From positions 124,001 through 188,000 of the forward strand of contig JADFUC010000990.1 in the NCBI GenBank assembly GCA_019722365.1: DNA of 64,000 nt, read 5' to 3'. Source of the DNA: Lithospermum erythrorhizon. Lineage: Eukaryota; Streptophyta; Magnoliopsida; Boraginales; Boraginaceae. Below, one piece after another: positions 29,260 through 42,019 of this stretch (position 1 is the stretch's first letter; each line of letters begins with the position of its first letter). Position numbers and translations under genes: made by a program. The notes under the pieces were generated by a model. It was not told the DNA's origin and did not search any database. It was given only the letters and a program-made list of their open reading frames with translations.

Positions 29260-32150
29260 AGGAGGGAACGGAGAGCAGATATATCGATATAACCTAGTCT
29301 CAGATTATTTTATTTAAATATGATTTCAACCGTTTATATATGTCAGAAATCCACCTCCCGGAAATGTGATTTATCTTACGATTTACTTTACACCCTTAAG
29401 TCCGTTGTCGTCTGCTGGATTAGTAAATAAACGTGACTCAAGGGAGGCATCAAGATGACGCTCACTGTGACAACATTTGGCGAATCCTGAAAGTTTTCGT
29501 AAGTTGAAGAATACAAGACCGCATTTTGCAAAAACTCGCTAAATAGGGTCTTATGTTAGTATTATATTTGTAAAGTTTTGTAATAGGTCTATTTAATTTG
29601 TGATCATATCATATATATCCGTAATGTTATTTATTTATTTTATTTTAACATATGATATTACTTGAGGCGTTAATATAACATGTTAAATAATATCAACAAT
29701 ATTAATCTCACCACTAAAATTTGGGTTAAAAGATCAAGCCACTTTAAAGTTTCAGGCAACTTATCACGTAAGCAATTGCTCACGCCATGGTCAGCGATTC
29801 AGTGTCGCGAGCAGCGACAATTCGATCAGCGTCAGTCATTTTCACTAACGCCAGGGCTTTGATGATCATTCCAAAGTAACAAATTGGTTTTCTTAATTGG
29901 TTGTTTAATCGGGTGATTTCACTCAATACGGACGGTGATACAACGTCGGGTAGCACTCGTTGTGAGCGTTAGAGACCCAAGGTCAGGTTGCAGGCCATAA
30001 CGGTTAGTTAACCTACCAAGGCGCTGGATTTAAAATGTCAGAAATGGCTGCCACGGGATTCCAACCACAACGAGATCTTGATACCTTGTATTTCATAGAT
30101 TCAAGTGATTTGCATAATATTTTACAAGTTATTTATAATATGCTAGAATAATATTTTTTGAACTACACAATCTATGATTTCATATTTTCTATTACGACGA
30201 CACACTAAGTTTAATCGCTTATTCACTCCTTAATCGGGAAATTTAAAACATAATTTTAGTATATGAAATAAAATAAGTTAAGGAGAAATTCTTAAACTCA
30301 GTGGTAAATATTGTTATACATGGCAATGCGATTTCCTTCCAAGCTATCAAAGGTTGTATGCTAATAGCCAAACATTGAATACAATCATTTAAGATTGACT
30401 GATCACGCGACACGTTACATAGAACTTTAAAGCTCGCTTTAACGACGCCACGATGCGATCAAGAGGTAATTAATTTTGATCTCAATTAAAAGACGCATTT
30501 AATGCCATTTAAACTAATACGTTATATTGTCTCTAGCCACCATACAAGCATTGCTACTATCAGCTTAATCTCTTTTATAACCTACTTGAGAAAAACCGGC
30601 TGGATGATCTTCGAATGTCATAGATTCACATTTCCAAGACACGCTATCGTATTAGTTTCATCAACAAGATGAACTTTGTTCATGAATTCATGAAGCATAA
30701 AACTTGTGGTTTCCAGCAACTAAACAAAGCGAATTTAAGTTTATTTTGTTCACATCACTGTGAAAAGTTGAGTGCACAAAAACTATGATTTGAAGTTACT
30801 ATTTCATTATTTCAAAAATATCAACACAAAAGAAGGATATTTATAACACTTCGAGAAATAGAGCAGAGGCTTGATAAAAACCTTATATCTCAAATTCTGC
30901 TATCGAAATTATAATGTCATTATGGCTAAATTAAGTAGCGTTTTAGACACTGCCACTCATGGTTTTAAATCATGATTACGAGCCAAGTATAGCAGTAGCC
31001 AGGAGACAAGGCACAAAGAAAAAAATAATCAACTCTTGTGTAATGTTATTGACTATATTTAAGAGAGTTAATAATAGCTTAAATCCTCCATGAACGGTTG
31101 ATATTTCAAACTGCTTTTTCAATTTATATGAGTGTAAGCCGATGTCATATTTAATATTATTGACATCTCAGATATTTTCATCTATCGCTTGATTTCATTA
31201 GAGGATGTCATTTTATCCTTCTTAAAAGACATGATATTTCATCAACAAATAATCGAAAGAATACTATGAAACGATTTAACAAGACTCGAGTTCAATCTCG
31301 CAAGATAACCAAGTCAACTCCTACTGTGACTTTAGCTTTTATAGATGTTAATTCGTCTAGTTTTGTATGTTCACATACAAATCGATCTATGATAGTTTCA
31401 TCGAACGATACATCAAAATCGATGTTATATTTCATGCATGAATTAACAATTTTACTTAATCGAGAATCAATATTCTCAATTGGGAGTTTTACATTAGTAA
31501 TGTAAAATATAAATTGGATAGATCCAAATTAATTAACTAGTTAGTTTAATTAATTGATTGGTTAGTTGAACTTGTTAATAACTTGTTAGTAACTGGTTAT
31601 TGACTCTGTTAGTCACTTATCAAGAGCTGTTAGCATTTAATCAATTTGCTAATTAAATAGAACAATCTCATTAGCTGACTCATTATTAATTAAGTCCTTA
31701 ACGGTTTAATTACTAAACCTAGTCAACTCAATAATTTAATCTGCCGGGAAACACGTGGGCTAAATACGTAAGTCTATATATATGGGGATGAATTAGGTTT
31801 TCACACATAGAAAACCCATCACACACAAATCTTGGCCCTATTCTCCATGGTATGCCGAACAATACAAGTGTAAAACTTATAGTTTTGCTTTGATTTCATT
31901 CAATTCTCCATGCGGTTCTAAAGAACTCAAAGACCGGAGCGAACCAACTGTGAGTAATCGCCATTTTGTGATTTATACTCTTTATCGAATTCAAAGAAGT
32001 AATCTAGGAGCATTTGTTGATAGGCTTCTACTTGTTGGTAATCAGAAGTGTTTCTTTTGTTCATATTGTATTATATGAATTATAGATCTAAAATATATAA
32101 TTAAAGTTGATCCTGTTTATATGCATATTTGATTTTTAATATCAAGTCAA
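27125..32150 (+). mobile_element. LTR-like direct repeats ~4.3 kb apart
   Basis: A block of about 750 bp at 27,125-27,900 is repeated in the same orientation at about 31,395-32,150. Shared anchors are ctcaattgggagttttacat, the phrase ttaattaactagttagttta, the TATA-bearing agtctatatatat (27498 and 31772), gatgaattaggttttcac-type sequence, and ttgtattatatgaattatag at the right end. A TATA box with a leader inside each copy is expected of LTRs. The interior (27.9-31.4 kb) has no readable gag or pol. It contains a short GC-rich patch (28,440-28,600) and a (TA)n microsatellite. The copies have many substitutions and indels, so the insertion is old. I found no clear primer-binding site, so LTR identity is inference. 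Confidence 0.5.
29179..29257. repeat. (TA)39 microsatellite
   Basis: A perfect TA dinucleotide run of 79 bases sits inside the LTR-like element. Such runs are highly mutable and prone to length error in assemblies. Confidence 0.98.
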
Positions 32151-34563
32151 GGTATAAGAATTTCATCAAAAATCGAAACGGTTCAAAACGTATAACACAA
32201 TCGCCTCGTAAGCGGCAACAAGAGGGCCGTGTACGTAAAATGCGGTTCTAATTTTTATGGCAAAATATCGTGGCCGTAATAACGGCCGCTTCGAGGTCAA
32301 AGGCAATAAGCATTTAATAAAAAAGCAGTTCATTTGCATTTCACTTTATTCTAGATTGATCCCCTAAATTTGACTTAATTCAAATTCTAGTACAAATGAC
32401 ACAAATTCATTTTAACTTGATTTTGTAATAATTCAAATGCGGATCAATAGAGAACGAGTTTATACAAAAGATTCTTTAAGCAAATCATTTTAGCAATTTA
32501 AATTGCTTAACCATTTTATAAACCAACTTTATAAAAAACTAAGCAACTTGAATAAGAGAGAATTTCCTTGCAAACGCCCTATGAACACATAAGAACACAT
32601 GTAGTTTTGGCGCTATGATGACTTCAATCTTGCGGCCTTTGAAGTTCGACTTCATGACCGTAGGTCATCAGAAACCATTAGTCCATGTAGCACTTTGTTA
32701 TTTATCTGACCCAATACCAAACGACCACAAATTAACTAAATTTCATTTTGACGATAATACATATACTCCCTCAACATAAGCATCAACATGTTCATGCTCA
32801 AGATAAAAGACAAAACGCTCAATGCGTGAAGATGAATGCGAATCATGCAACCGCGAATTTAGATCAAGCCTCTATTTGTCTACACTGATTCTCAATGATT
32901 CTTTTCTTTAACAAGTTTCGCTCTTCTGACCTGCCATAAGGCTGACTTCTCAAATATCATACCACATCAATTCTTTGTTATCTCTTCTTCATTACTTTTT
33001 AGTCATTTCATGATCGGTAAATGATCGATTTTTTGTTTTCAACGTCATTATTTTCTTTAAGTCCTCAATGGCTAGTTGTGGTTGATCATACATCGTCATC
33101 ACCATACTGAATTTTGGGTTTCATTCAATGACAAAGATCTTTTTGCCCATTTACATTTCTTTCATCAGTTTTCACGCGCTGATTCAAGGCTATTTGATAC
33201 GACTATCAACTTTACGCCTAAGAAGCATCTTTCTCTATATATCATGAATAAAAATACTCGAAAGACATTAATGCTAGATAAGAAATCAACGCAAGCCATC
33301 ATTAAACAAGGCAAGGCATTTTGACTGTGAATTCAACCATATATATTACCTCTAAAATACACAACGGCATTTAATTACGTTATACTAAAATGACTATTTT
33401 GTCCCTAACATTACACTAAAGTATATGAACTAAAATAAACTCCCACCTCTTTCTCCTTTAATACACCCCACCTCTACTACCCCCACCCCACGCCCGCCCA
33501 AATCTCGCTTCCCCCCACCCCAGTAAAGATCACCCCAAGACTCCACCCCCACCCCCACCCCCACCCCCCACCTCACAACCCCCACCCCTCTACCCTCCCA
33601 ATTCTACCACGCCTCTATCTCAAGCCCAATTTGAATAACTTTTAGAAGGAAACAACAACCCGAAAGCGACCATGTTAATAATCCGAATAGCAATTTGAAC
33701 GAAAAGTCAGCTCCTCCCAAAAGTGTAGCTAACAATGGCCTTGAAATGACGATGATTCACTCAACCAACAGGATAATCTAGGAGGTTCTCCGGCTCGGCT
33801 AAAAAATGTGAAATCTTCCAAAGAGATTCCTGTCCGCCCCTTCAAGCAGATACAGATTGAAAGATCGAAAGTGCATATACAAACTTTCGAAATTCCAATC
33901 AAAGGGTGACTAACAGGTCATAACAGAAAGCATGACAGTGGACACAAGAAAAGGTTAAATCATTAGAAATTATTTAACAAGATACATTTAATAGAATAAG
34001 AAAAACAAAATAATAAGCTTTTAAGACAACATACTATTTCCTATCGCTAGATTTTAGTGTGAATGTAATACTAATTATATATTTCAATTAAAAAATTACA
34101 TCTGTGGGTCAAGCAATATTGCATGCTAAAAAGAAAGCCAGTGACCGCTCTAAAATACATGGGACGCCTTATGTTGCAAAAAGCTCGTAAAACTACATAA
34201 AAATTAACTCATGGGCCGGTGAGCAGACGGCCAAAAAACGGGCCGTGTACATACTAATTTATTCTTACTTATAACGGTTCGACCTAATTCCATGACCACA
34301 AAACCTTGGAGTAATTAATAATCATATTTTTCTTAGGCCACTCACCAAAATCCAAATATCCTCCAATCCAAAGATCAACCACATATTTCAACAAACAACC
34401 TTAAATAAAATCCAAAAAATTAGTCCCCTTTATCTTTCATTCCAACCTCTCATTCCTCCACACAACAAATATAATTACATAAATTTAAAAAAGTTTATAA
34501 AATTTCGAAAATAAAATAATTTTTATTCTTACACAACAGTAGTTCCCAAGACAGAAAAAGAAA
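32151..34563. other. Intergenic, promoter side of coiled-coil gene
   Basis: No gene is supported. The 33,470-33,610 part is strongly C-rich on the plus strand, in sharp contrast with the AT-rich surroundings. The last 250 bases before 34,564 are AT-rich with pyrimidine patches and probably hold the promoter and leader of the next gene. Confidence 0.45.
33544..33571 (-). repeat. C-rich (CCCCCA)n tract, G-quadruplex capable
   Basis: Four consecutive ccccca units give, on the minus strand, four runs of five or more G separated by single T bases. This satisfies the usual G-quadruplex pattern. The flanks to 33,600 add further C runs. Confidence 0.8.
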
Positions 34564-37500
34564 ATGTTGTCCGAAGAATCAGGCGAAGTAGTACAAACAT
34601 CGAATTTGAGTTTTGAGCTTCCCGAGGAAGTACTTCAAGTACTACCACAAGACCCTTTCGAACAACTAGATATTGCACGCAAAATCACATCCATTGCCCT
34701 CTCGACACGTGTCTCCTCCCTGGAATCAGAGCTGTCCATTCTCCAACAAAGCCTAACTGAGCGTGACGCCATCATCTCCGACCTCCAATCCCATGTTGAG
34801 TCCCTCGATGCCTCCCTCTCTCACTCAGCTCACAAACTCTCACTTGCCCAACAAGAAAAGGTTAATTATCGATAAGGACATAGCAAGCTTTTGTTAGAGT
34901 TCGAACTCCACATGCAATGCAAAATCTCCACATTTGTAACAATAATATTATGATATTAATATATGGACTCACAATGATGTGGTGGTGATCGAATAAAACA
35001 GTGTTCGAAGTTAGATTATTATTATACCAAATATTTCATTACATTATATTATATGTCTTAGAAGCAGGGAGAGTCACAATACTGGACGGTTGTTCCAAAG
35101 GAGCCAACCATAACGAATTTTTCTCAACCTAACCTTTTTATTTGCCAAAAGATTACTATGTATCCATATGGTTGACATTGTTTAGAATAATAAATTTTAG
35201 TTTTGGTTTAATTTTGACTCTTTTTTTTTTGGATTATGGTGTAGGAGAGATTAATGAAAGAGAATGCATCGTTGACGAGCACTGTGAGGAAGCTGAACCG
35301 TGATGTGACTAAGGTAATGCAGTTTACTTGGATAGTCAATGGCTGGTAAATTGTTTGTTTGCGATAAGTCAAAATGGTTAAAACTGTTTTTTTTAAATTT
35401 AATTTTTTACTTGAAATTTAAGCTTGAAGTTTAGCGGGAAAGGTTTAGTATGACCAAAGATGGTAGAATTAAGGACATTTTCTTGTGAAGATGTGATAAA
35501 ATTGGTTTATGTATAAAGCTAATTCACTGGAAACATAATAATGGTTGCTAGTTGTTGTTATTGGATTAATTATGTAAAGCTAGAAATATGTGTGCATATG
35601 TTAATGTCTCGTTCATCATACATTTTACCAACGTCGTATGTTATTTGCACGAATAGCTGATAATGGAGGAACTGGATATGATTTTTCTGTACTCCTATGC
35701 ATATTCCATTGAAGTTGTTAGTGTTGCCAAGAGCTTATATGGTCTTAAAATTTCAGCTGGAATCTTTCAGAAAGACACTTATGCGCTCTCTTAAAGACGA
35801 GGATGATATCCCTGTAAGTGTTGGATTCCTTCAATCATCATTCATACTTGATCAATGTTTGAATTGGAAACTAGGACTAGTATTTTGCCAAGATTTTAAC
35901 TTTTTCAACTCTTTGTATGGCAGGCAAACAATGCTGCTGCTGATGGCCTGATTTCTCAAAGTCAGACAGGTTGCATTTTGTTCTTGCATGTTGTTCTTGC
36001 AGAAATGAATACATTTTGAATTCTGATAGTAACCTACTATCTCACGAATTTGTTGCAACTCTTCTCAGAAGACGATTCCAGATTGACAGCCTCAAGGACT
36101 TCATCTATGAGGAGCCAACTTTCAGAGAGTGGGAATTCGCATATAGAAGATAATGAGCCAGAAGGTATTTTCACGCTTAACCCCGTTATAGTAATTGTTG
36201 TACGATTTAAATGCAAAAAACATTTCTGAGTTCTGACATAAAAAACTATATTTTATGAAGCTGCAGCATCAAGACCCCGAGTATCCCAGAGCCTGCTGTT
36301 GGCATCCCAGACTAGCACACCTAAACTTACTCCACCTGGTTCCCCTCCAAGCGTTTCTGCATCTGTATCTCCAAGTCAATCATCCAGACAGCCATCCCCT
36401 AGGAGACATTCTATCTCATTTTCCACCACAAGAGGATTGTTCGATGACAGATCTTCAGTGTTTTCGATGCCTACAACTCAATATAGTTCAATGCCAGGCT
36501 ATGAATCACAACCAGGTTAGCATCGATATTTCATAATAACCAAGATATCACTGATTTTGTTTTCATGATAAGTGTCCTTTGACCGAATGAGCAACATTAC
36601 TCAATCAGTTCAACTGTTTGAACCATCTTATCAATATCATTCATGCCACATAAGTAAATATCACGTTAGTATGATATTTTGTTCAATATATAATCAGTTT
36701 CCTACCCTATTTCCTCTAGGCGAACACGGGTGGATGGAAAAGAGCGCCGGCAAGTAAGGTAATAAAAATTTTCCACTATTGCTGTAGCCTCCTTCCAAAG
36801 ATGCTAGCCATCATTCAATTGATGGCGATGCCCTGGAAAAGGAAATAGAATACTAGTAAAATAGAAGCGCATGTGATGATTAGTTTGGAATGGGAAATCT
36901 GCTGAGCCAGTTAGCGGAAACAGTTTCAACTTATCAACTTTTCATTGATTAGGAAAACGGAAACAGTTTCAACTTTTTATTGAATTGAAATCTGATGATT
37001 AGGAAAACGGAAACAGTTTCAACTTTTCATTGATTGAATACTACTTAGCCAGTTAGCCTGCAACAGACGTTGGCGCCAGCAGTCAGTTTTTCTCGACTGA
37101 GCCAGGAGCAATCGGCTCAGACCGCTTCCCGCAGGGCTTGGATCGGAGCAGCCTGACGGCCCCAAATCTCTTATATTGAACCCGCCTTCTGGCTGCTGTG
37201 AGGCCGATTCAGGGGCCGACACACTACTTGAGTGATATTTCTTGGAGTACATGGGCTTTACTATTCCGGCCATGGTTTTACTCCATGATCTCTCTGTAGC
37301 CTATATAAGGAGCTGCTTTTGAGTTTCTATGAGCATTGGAAACACTAATTACCCCAATTATTTAAATCAACCTTCTGTGCTAGAATAATAATATGGAGAG
37401 TTTATTCTATTCTGTAATTATGAAATTTATTATAATTATTGACGAGGCCAAATAAAAGAGTCACGGCATTCAAGAGAAAGAATGGGACGGCTAATTAGAA

Positions 37501-39990
37501 TTTTAGTACGAAACATCTACTGGTATATTGCACAGGTTCTTTGAAGTTCAGAACAATCTTCGATATTATTAGCGGATCTATAAGAAATACGCAATTTTTA
37601 CATCGGTGGGGAAACCAAGGTAAAATCCTGCCTCGATTTAATTTCCGTGATTATTTTTCTTTCATTACATCCGACCATGGCGATATCATCTTTGGCTGGC
37701 TCGCTGGTTGCTGCATCTTTGGATGGATCCGAGTTATCACAAGCATTTTATCACAACAACGACGTAGTGATTCCTAACAATCATATCGAGCCAAAGTCAG
37801 TAAGCTCATGGACGCTGGATACCTAGCAATCGTATCGAAACGGGTTTTGACGATCGAAGGCTATTCAGAGTTGTATGTCTCGTTGAAAGTCATGCTGACG
37901 CAAGTGCCATTACCATCGGTAAGTGACCAACGGTGGAAGCATTTGCATTGACTTCAGTTAAGCCGACCAATACTTGGCCATACTAGAGATTTCTTTTGTA
38001 GAAGCTCGCTCAGCATGGAAGTCCTGAGATTTTTATACGCGCATGTGGGGTTTATAGATCACCAAGTTATCACCGAAGGTCTTTGTCGAAAGTCATCTGG
38101 GCATGGTGATCCTGAGGAAATTGTGGGTAATGGATCATAAGGCCAAGATGACGCATGGTCATAAGAACTTAAATTGAGGATCTCAAGACAAACCATGTGA
38201 AAATCGACAGAAAGTATTTTCAAGTTATTAAACATCGGTTACACAGGACAAGGAGTTTCTCGGATGTCGTAAACGGACGCCACCGTAAAAATCTCACGCC
38301 TCGGCAATACTAGAAGATATTCGTGAAGTTCTAGAAGCCATAAAGTAAACGGTTCAAGGCTGCGCCTTACCGACAAAATACAAGCATTGCTTTACATGAA
38401 GCATGCCAAGATGCAAAGAGCCTCGGTGCCTCGTGGTCCAAGGCGCCAGCAATCTATGTACAAGGTCAGTAAATCCTAAGCCATGTACTTAACTTATCCA
38501 AGCACAAGGATAAGAGTCGTCAGGAAAAGGTGTTTCCACCTTAAAAAGCGACTAATCAGTTAAACGACAAGCTCATCAAACATCGAAGTCACTGAATTAG
38601 ATCATGAGAAGTCATGACACGGAATGTTAAGAGAGAATTTATTAATAACTGTAATCAAGCCGAGGTTGTTCCAAGGAGCCCTGACAATATCGAGAAGATT
38701 TTATGCAAATTGCAATACTACGATAATTGAATGCGGTGAAAATTCCAACAAGCAAAGATCTGCCATGTTTGGAGCAGGGTACTGGTGGCATTTAATGTTG
38801 TTCTGGATCAGAAAAAGACATCAAAGTCGTGGACTGGAATCCTACTGAGTTCGGGACGATTTAACTGTAAAGTCAGCTGATCAAGTTCAAGACGGTGGAT
38901 CCGAAATATCTTCAAGTGAGATTATTGAGGTTGAAAAGCTGGTTTTCTGATTTGAGCCAGGAGCACCGACCGCATCGGCTCGCAGGGCCGCATCGAGCAA
39001 ATTGACAGGCCCAAATTGCCCCTGGTCGGTCATTGAGTAGGCCAATACGCGAGCATTTCGGCGCGGTTTAATGCTGGCTTTTCCTATTCTGCTTGTAATT
39101 TGTGACCTGGTGATCTCTAGTCCTATATATATGAGTATTGGGCGAGTCTCTATGAGTGTTTTGCTAGTTTTCCATTTCTCACTGTAAACACTACATAAAC
39201 TACACAAAATCAACCTTCTGGTGCTGTAATAGTGAATAGTGAGAGTTTATTCCTACTCTGTAATTATGAGAGTTTATTATAATTATTGGTGAGGCCATTC
39301 AAGAGAAGATTTATAAGAGTAGTTTTCAGCAGTACATCATTGATAAGCTCTATCAGTATTTCGAAATTCTGTAAACAATCTTCTTCGATATTATTAATGG
39401 GACCGTAGCAATTTCATGTACTTTCACATCACGGAACCAGCAGAACTTGCCCGATTTAATTTCAGATTATTTGTCATCATATCCGAATTACGATAAACAT
39501 CCGATTTGACTGTCATATTACATCCCTGATGATACGACTTATCACAAGATATAATTACATGTCTTATATGCGATTCCCAAGAGATTTGTTCATTATAGAT
39601 ACTAGATTGTCTTCCAAAATTTCCTTAGCCATTCTGGTATTTGAAACCACATTTTTGAGTACTCTTTCAAGATCGCAACGCACTTGTCTTTGATTCTTTT
39701 AACTCGTACATCTTTGCCATTTGATATTTTCTTGTGTTTGAAGGAGTCGGTTGTCATATGAGCAATTTGGAGCCTTTCTGGGTAATGTTAAAGATTTGAA
39801 CTCACACAAGCAAACAAGAGAGGTATGTTACTCTCCAAGCATCATCTTCAATTTAATTGGACCTGTCTTGACATACCCCACCACTTGAACAATTCAGGAA
39901 ACTTTGCGAAAGGCTGAAGAAATGTTTGGTCCAGAGAACAAGGACTTATATGACATATTCGAGGGGTTAATTACGCGTAATGTCCACTGA
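34564..39990 (+). CDS. At4g15545-like coiled-coil protein, 9 exons
   Basis: This matches the conserved plant family typified by Arabidopsis At4g15545, whose biochemical role I do not know. Exons: 34564-34860, 35245-35313, 35757-35813, 35924-35969, 36069-36164, 36261-36515, 36698-36758, 39744-39822 and 39898-39990. Together they give 1,053 nt, 350 aa, in frame throughout. Residues 30-62 hold the family block DPFEQLDIARKITSIALSTR. A heptad-like coiled coil spans about 45-145 (SLESELSILQQSL, VRKLNRDVTKLESFRKTLM). Residues 190-272 are Ser/Pro-rich with RRHSISFSTTRGLFDDRSS. The C-terminal block runs RTRVDGKE (283-289), RLSYEQFGAFLGNVKDLN and ETLRKAEEMFGPENKDLYDI. Exon 7 must use the acceptor at 36,697: the acceptor at 36,719 would shift the frame. 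Where relatives read GKEFFRQVR, this copy reads GKERRQVR, one residue shorter. Intron 7 (3 kb) contains a Copia remnant. Confidence 0.85.
36915..37030. repeat. Short triplication in intron 7
   Basis: The phrase cggaaacagtttcaactt occurs three times, starting at 36915, 36958 and 37008, with attgattaggaaaa between copies. The spacings of 43 and 50 bases show an imperfect tandem triplication just left of the Copia remnant. Confidence 0.8.
37070..39582 (+). mobile_element. Decayed Copia LTR element in intron 7
   Basis: Two related blocks, about 37070-37779 and 38923-39582, share gagccaggagca, a TATA motif (gcctatataagg at 37,298; tcctatatatatgag at 39,120), aatcaaccttct, tctgtaattatga, attattataattatt with gaggcca, and cttatcacaag near their right ends. 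The left block ends ttcctaaca and is followed at 37,780 by atcatatcgagcca, a worn initiator-Met primer-binding site (tggtatcagagcca). The right block is preceded by ttcaagtgagatt (38,911-38,923), a worn form of the plant Copia polypurine tract (caagtgggagatt). The interior is only about 1.1 kb and has no intact gag or pol, so the element cannot move on its own. It lies in the same orientation as the host gene. Confidence 0.7.
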
Positions 39991-41013
39991 TACTAACCCA
40001 ACCAGCTGCTTTATTCCTTCCAACCCTTCAGCATTGCATTCAGGGAAGTTTCTGAGCCATTAAATTAAACTCAGTTGCATTGAGGAAAAACATTGATGTG
40101 CATGTATAATTTCGAGTTTGCAACCGAGAATAAAGTGTCACTTTGTTTCTCTTAAGAATGTTAATATATGAATGTTCATACTTTGTAGCTTGGCTGGACT
40201 CGACAAAATGCTTCTTTTATTCGACCTTGATAAACTAAGTTATTCACATATGACAAGTCCAATTAATTAGAGTGTAAGAATACTTAATTGAATATCTCCA
40301 CAAAATGAAGTATCATTCAATTGGATTAATTACAAATTTACTTGTAAACTAAGCATTACAATGAACATTATGAGGGTAAACTCATTGAAAAACATTGGTA
40401 TAATTATGTTATTCTTATTGGACGCAGTGTTACTAAAAACTATTATATTTATACCAACATATTTATATTTTTGAAAAGAACTCGAAAATAGCGTATTTAC
40501 AAACAAAAAAGTCGGTATAAAACACACTTTATATTCATATTGAATTCGTATTACTTATAAGTAGGAATCAACTCCTCCCCTATTTTACAAACACTAATCT
40601 AAATACTCGTTAAAAATTTATATGAAATATCATATTAATCACTTAAATTTTCATAAAATTATACTCGTAGATAAGACTCGATATTATTACAATTTACAAT
40701 CACATACGGGGGACACTATACACACACCAACACAAAGAACATACCTATGAAACGACTATTTCGCTTCCTTTTATCAAAGTTGACCGCTAGCTATCATATA
40801 ATAAAACAAACAATTTCGCTAAACTACAACAATCAAAATCTTTTTGTGCTTCTTCTAAAACAAGCGAATTTGCTACTAACAAAACAAGCGAATTAATTTC
40901 ATGCTTCTATGTCAACTAGCTAATTAAGTTCATGTTCATAAGAAAATAAACATGCAGGTTATTTGTTTGTTTGCTAAAAATCATGCCATTAGATTGTTTG
41001 TCATATAACATTC

Positions 41014-41325
41014 TTATAAAAATGAATTAAATAATTTAATATTAGAAAATGCAAATTAATTACATAAGAATGAATTTGCAAATTAATTATAAAATGAATT
41101 TATAAATTAATTATATAAAAATGAATTAAATAATTAATTACATAAGTAAGAATGAATTAAATAATCAATTACATAAAATGAATTAAATAATTAATTATAT
41201 AAGTATGCATTAAATTATTAAGTACATAAAATGAAATAAATAATTAATTACATAAGAATGAATTAAATAATTAATTACATAAGAAGAAATTAAATTAATT
41301 GCTATAAGAACAATTAAATAATGAT
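41014..41325. repeat. AT-rich tandem array (~30-bp unit)
   Basis: About ten imperfect copies of aatgaattaaataattaatt followed by acataag are arranged head to tail, with units of about 23-33 bases. Variants replace gaattaaat with gaatttgcaaat or gcattaaat. The array is non-coding and almost pure A/T. Confidence 0.85.
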
Positions 41326-42019
41326 TTAGAATGGTTAAACGCTATTAAGCCCGCGTGCAATTGATATTCTAATGATGGCAGCGCTGGCCTATCCGCCCGC
41401 AACGGCGCTGGAATGTCGATTCTTCATATCAATTTCTAAACTCGAAGATTTCCATTTTTTCCAATACAACGCTATCTTTGAAGTGATAAGCATTTACTCA
41501 ACCTTGAAAATCGGCGTATAATAATACGGAGCGATTGACCGTAATCAATCGAGTTTCATTCTTACGCAGAAATCGTAATTCATCGAGATTGATCAAATCG
41601 TAGTTATATTTGTTATCCATTATGTAAAGAATGTAGTATACTAACTAATTTAATTTGATAGTATAATAATATGATTTAGTAATAAATAATTTAATTTGAT
41701 AGTATAATAATATAATGTAGCGTAATATATTTAATTTTATCGTATAATTCCTTGTTGTTTTCACTGCTATTTATAGGTTAAGCACAACCAATGTTTTTAT
41801 AATTTTCAAATCGATAATTATAGTAAATGTTCATTACGTTCACGCAAAACGAGGACATGATTCACGTTCATGATGTGACTATACATGTTCATGAAAATCG
41901 AATTATTTCAAAGCAAATTGTTCATCGTTTGCTATAAACAAGCGTATGTTTTTTTCCTTTGTTTGGTATAAAATGCATAAATTTGTACCATGATTGTAAG
42001 AAAGTAACCATCAATCTAA

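Noticed and set aside
36720..36758. Frameshift in exon 7 of the At4g15545-like gene
   Set aside because: With the acceptor at 36,719 the frame breaks, but the acceptor at 36,697 keeps all nine exons in frame (350 aa), so I do not call it a pseudogene.
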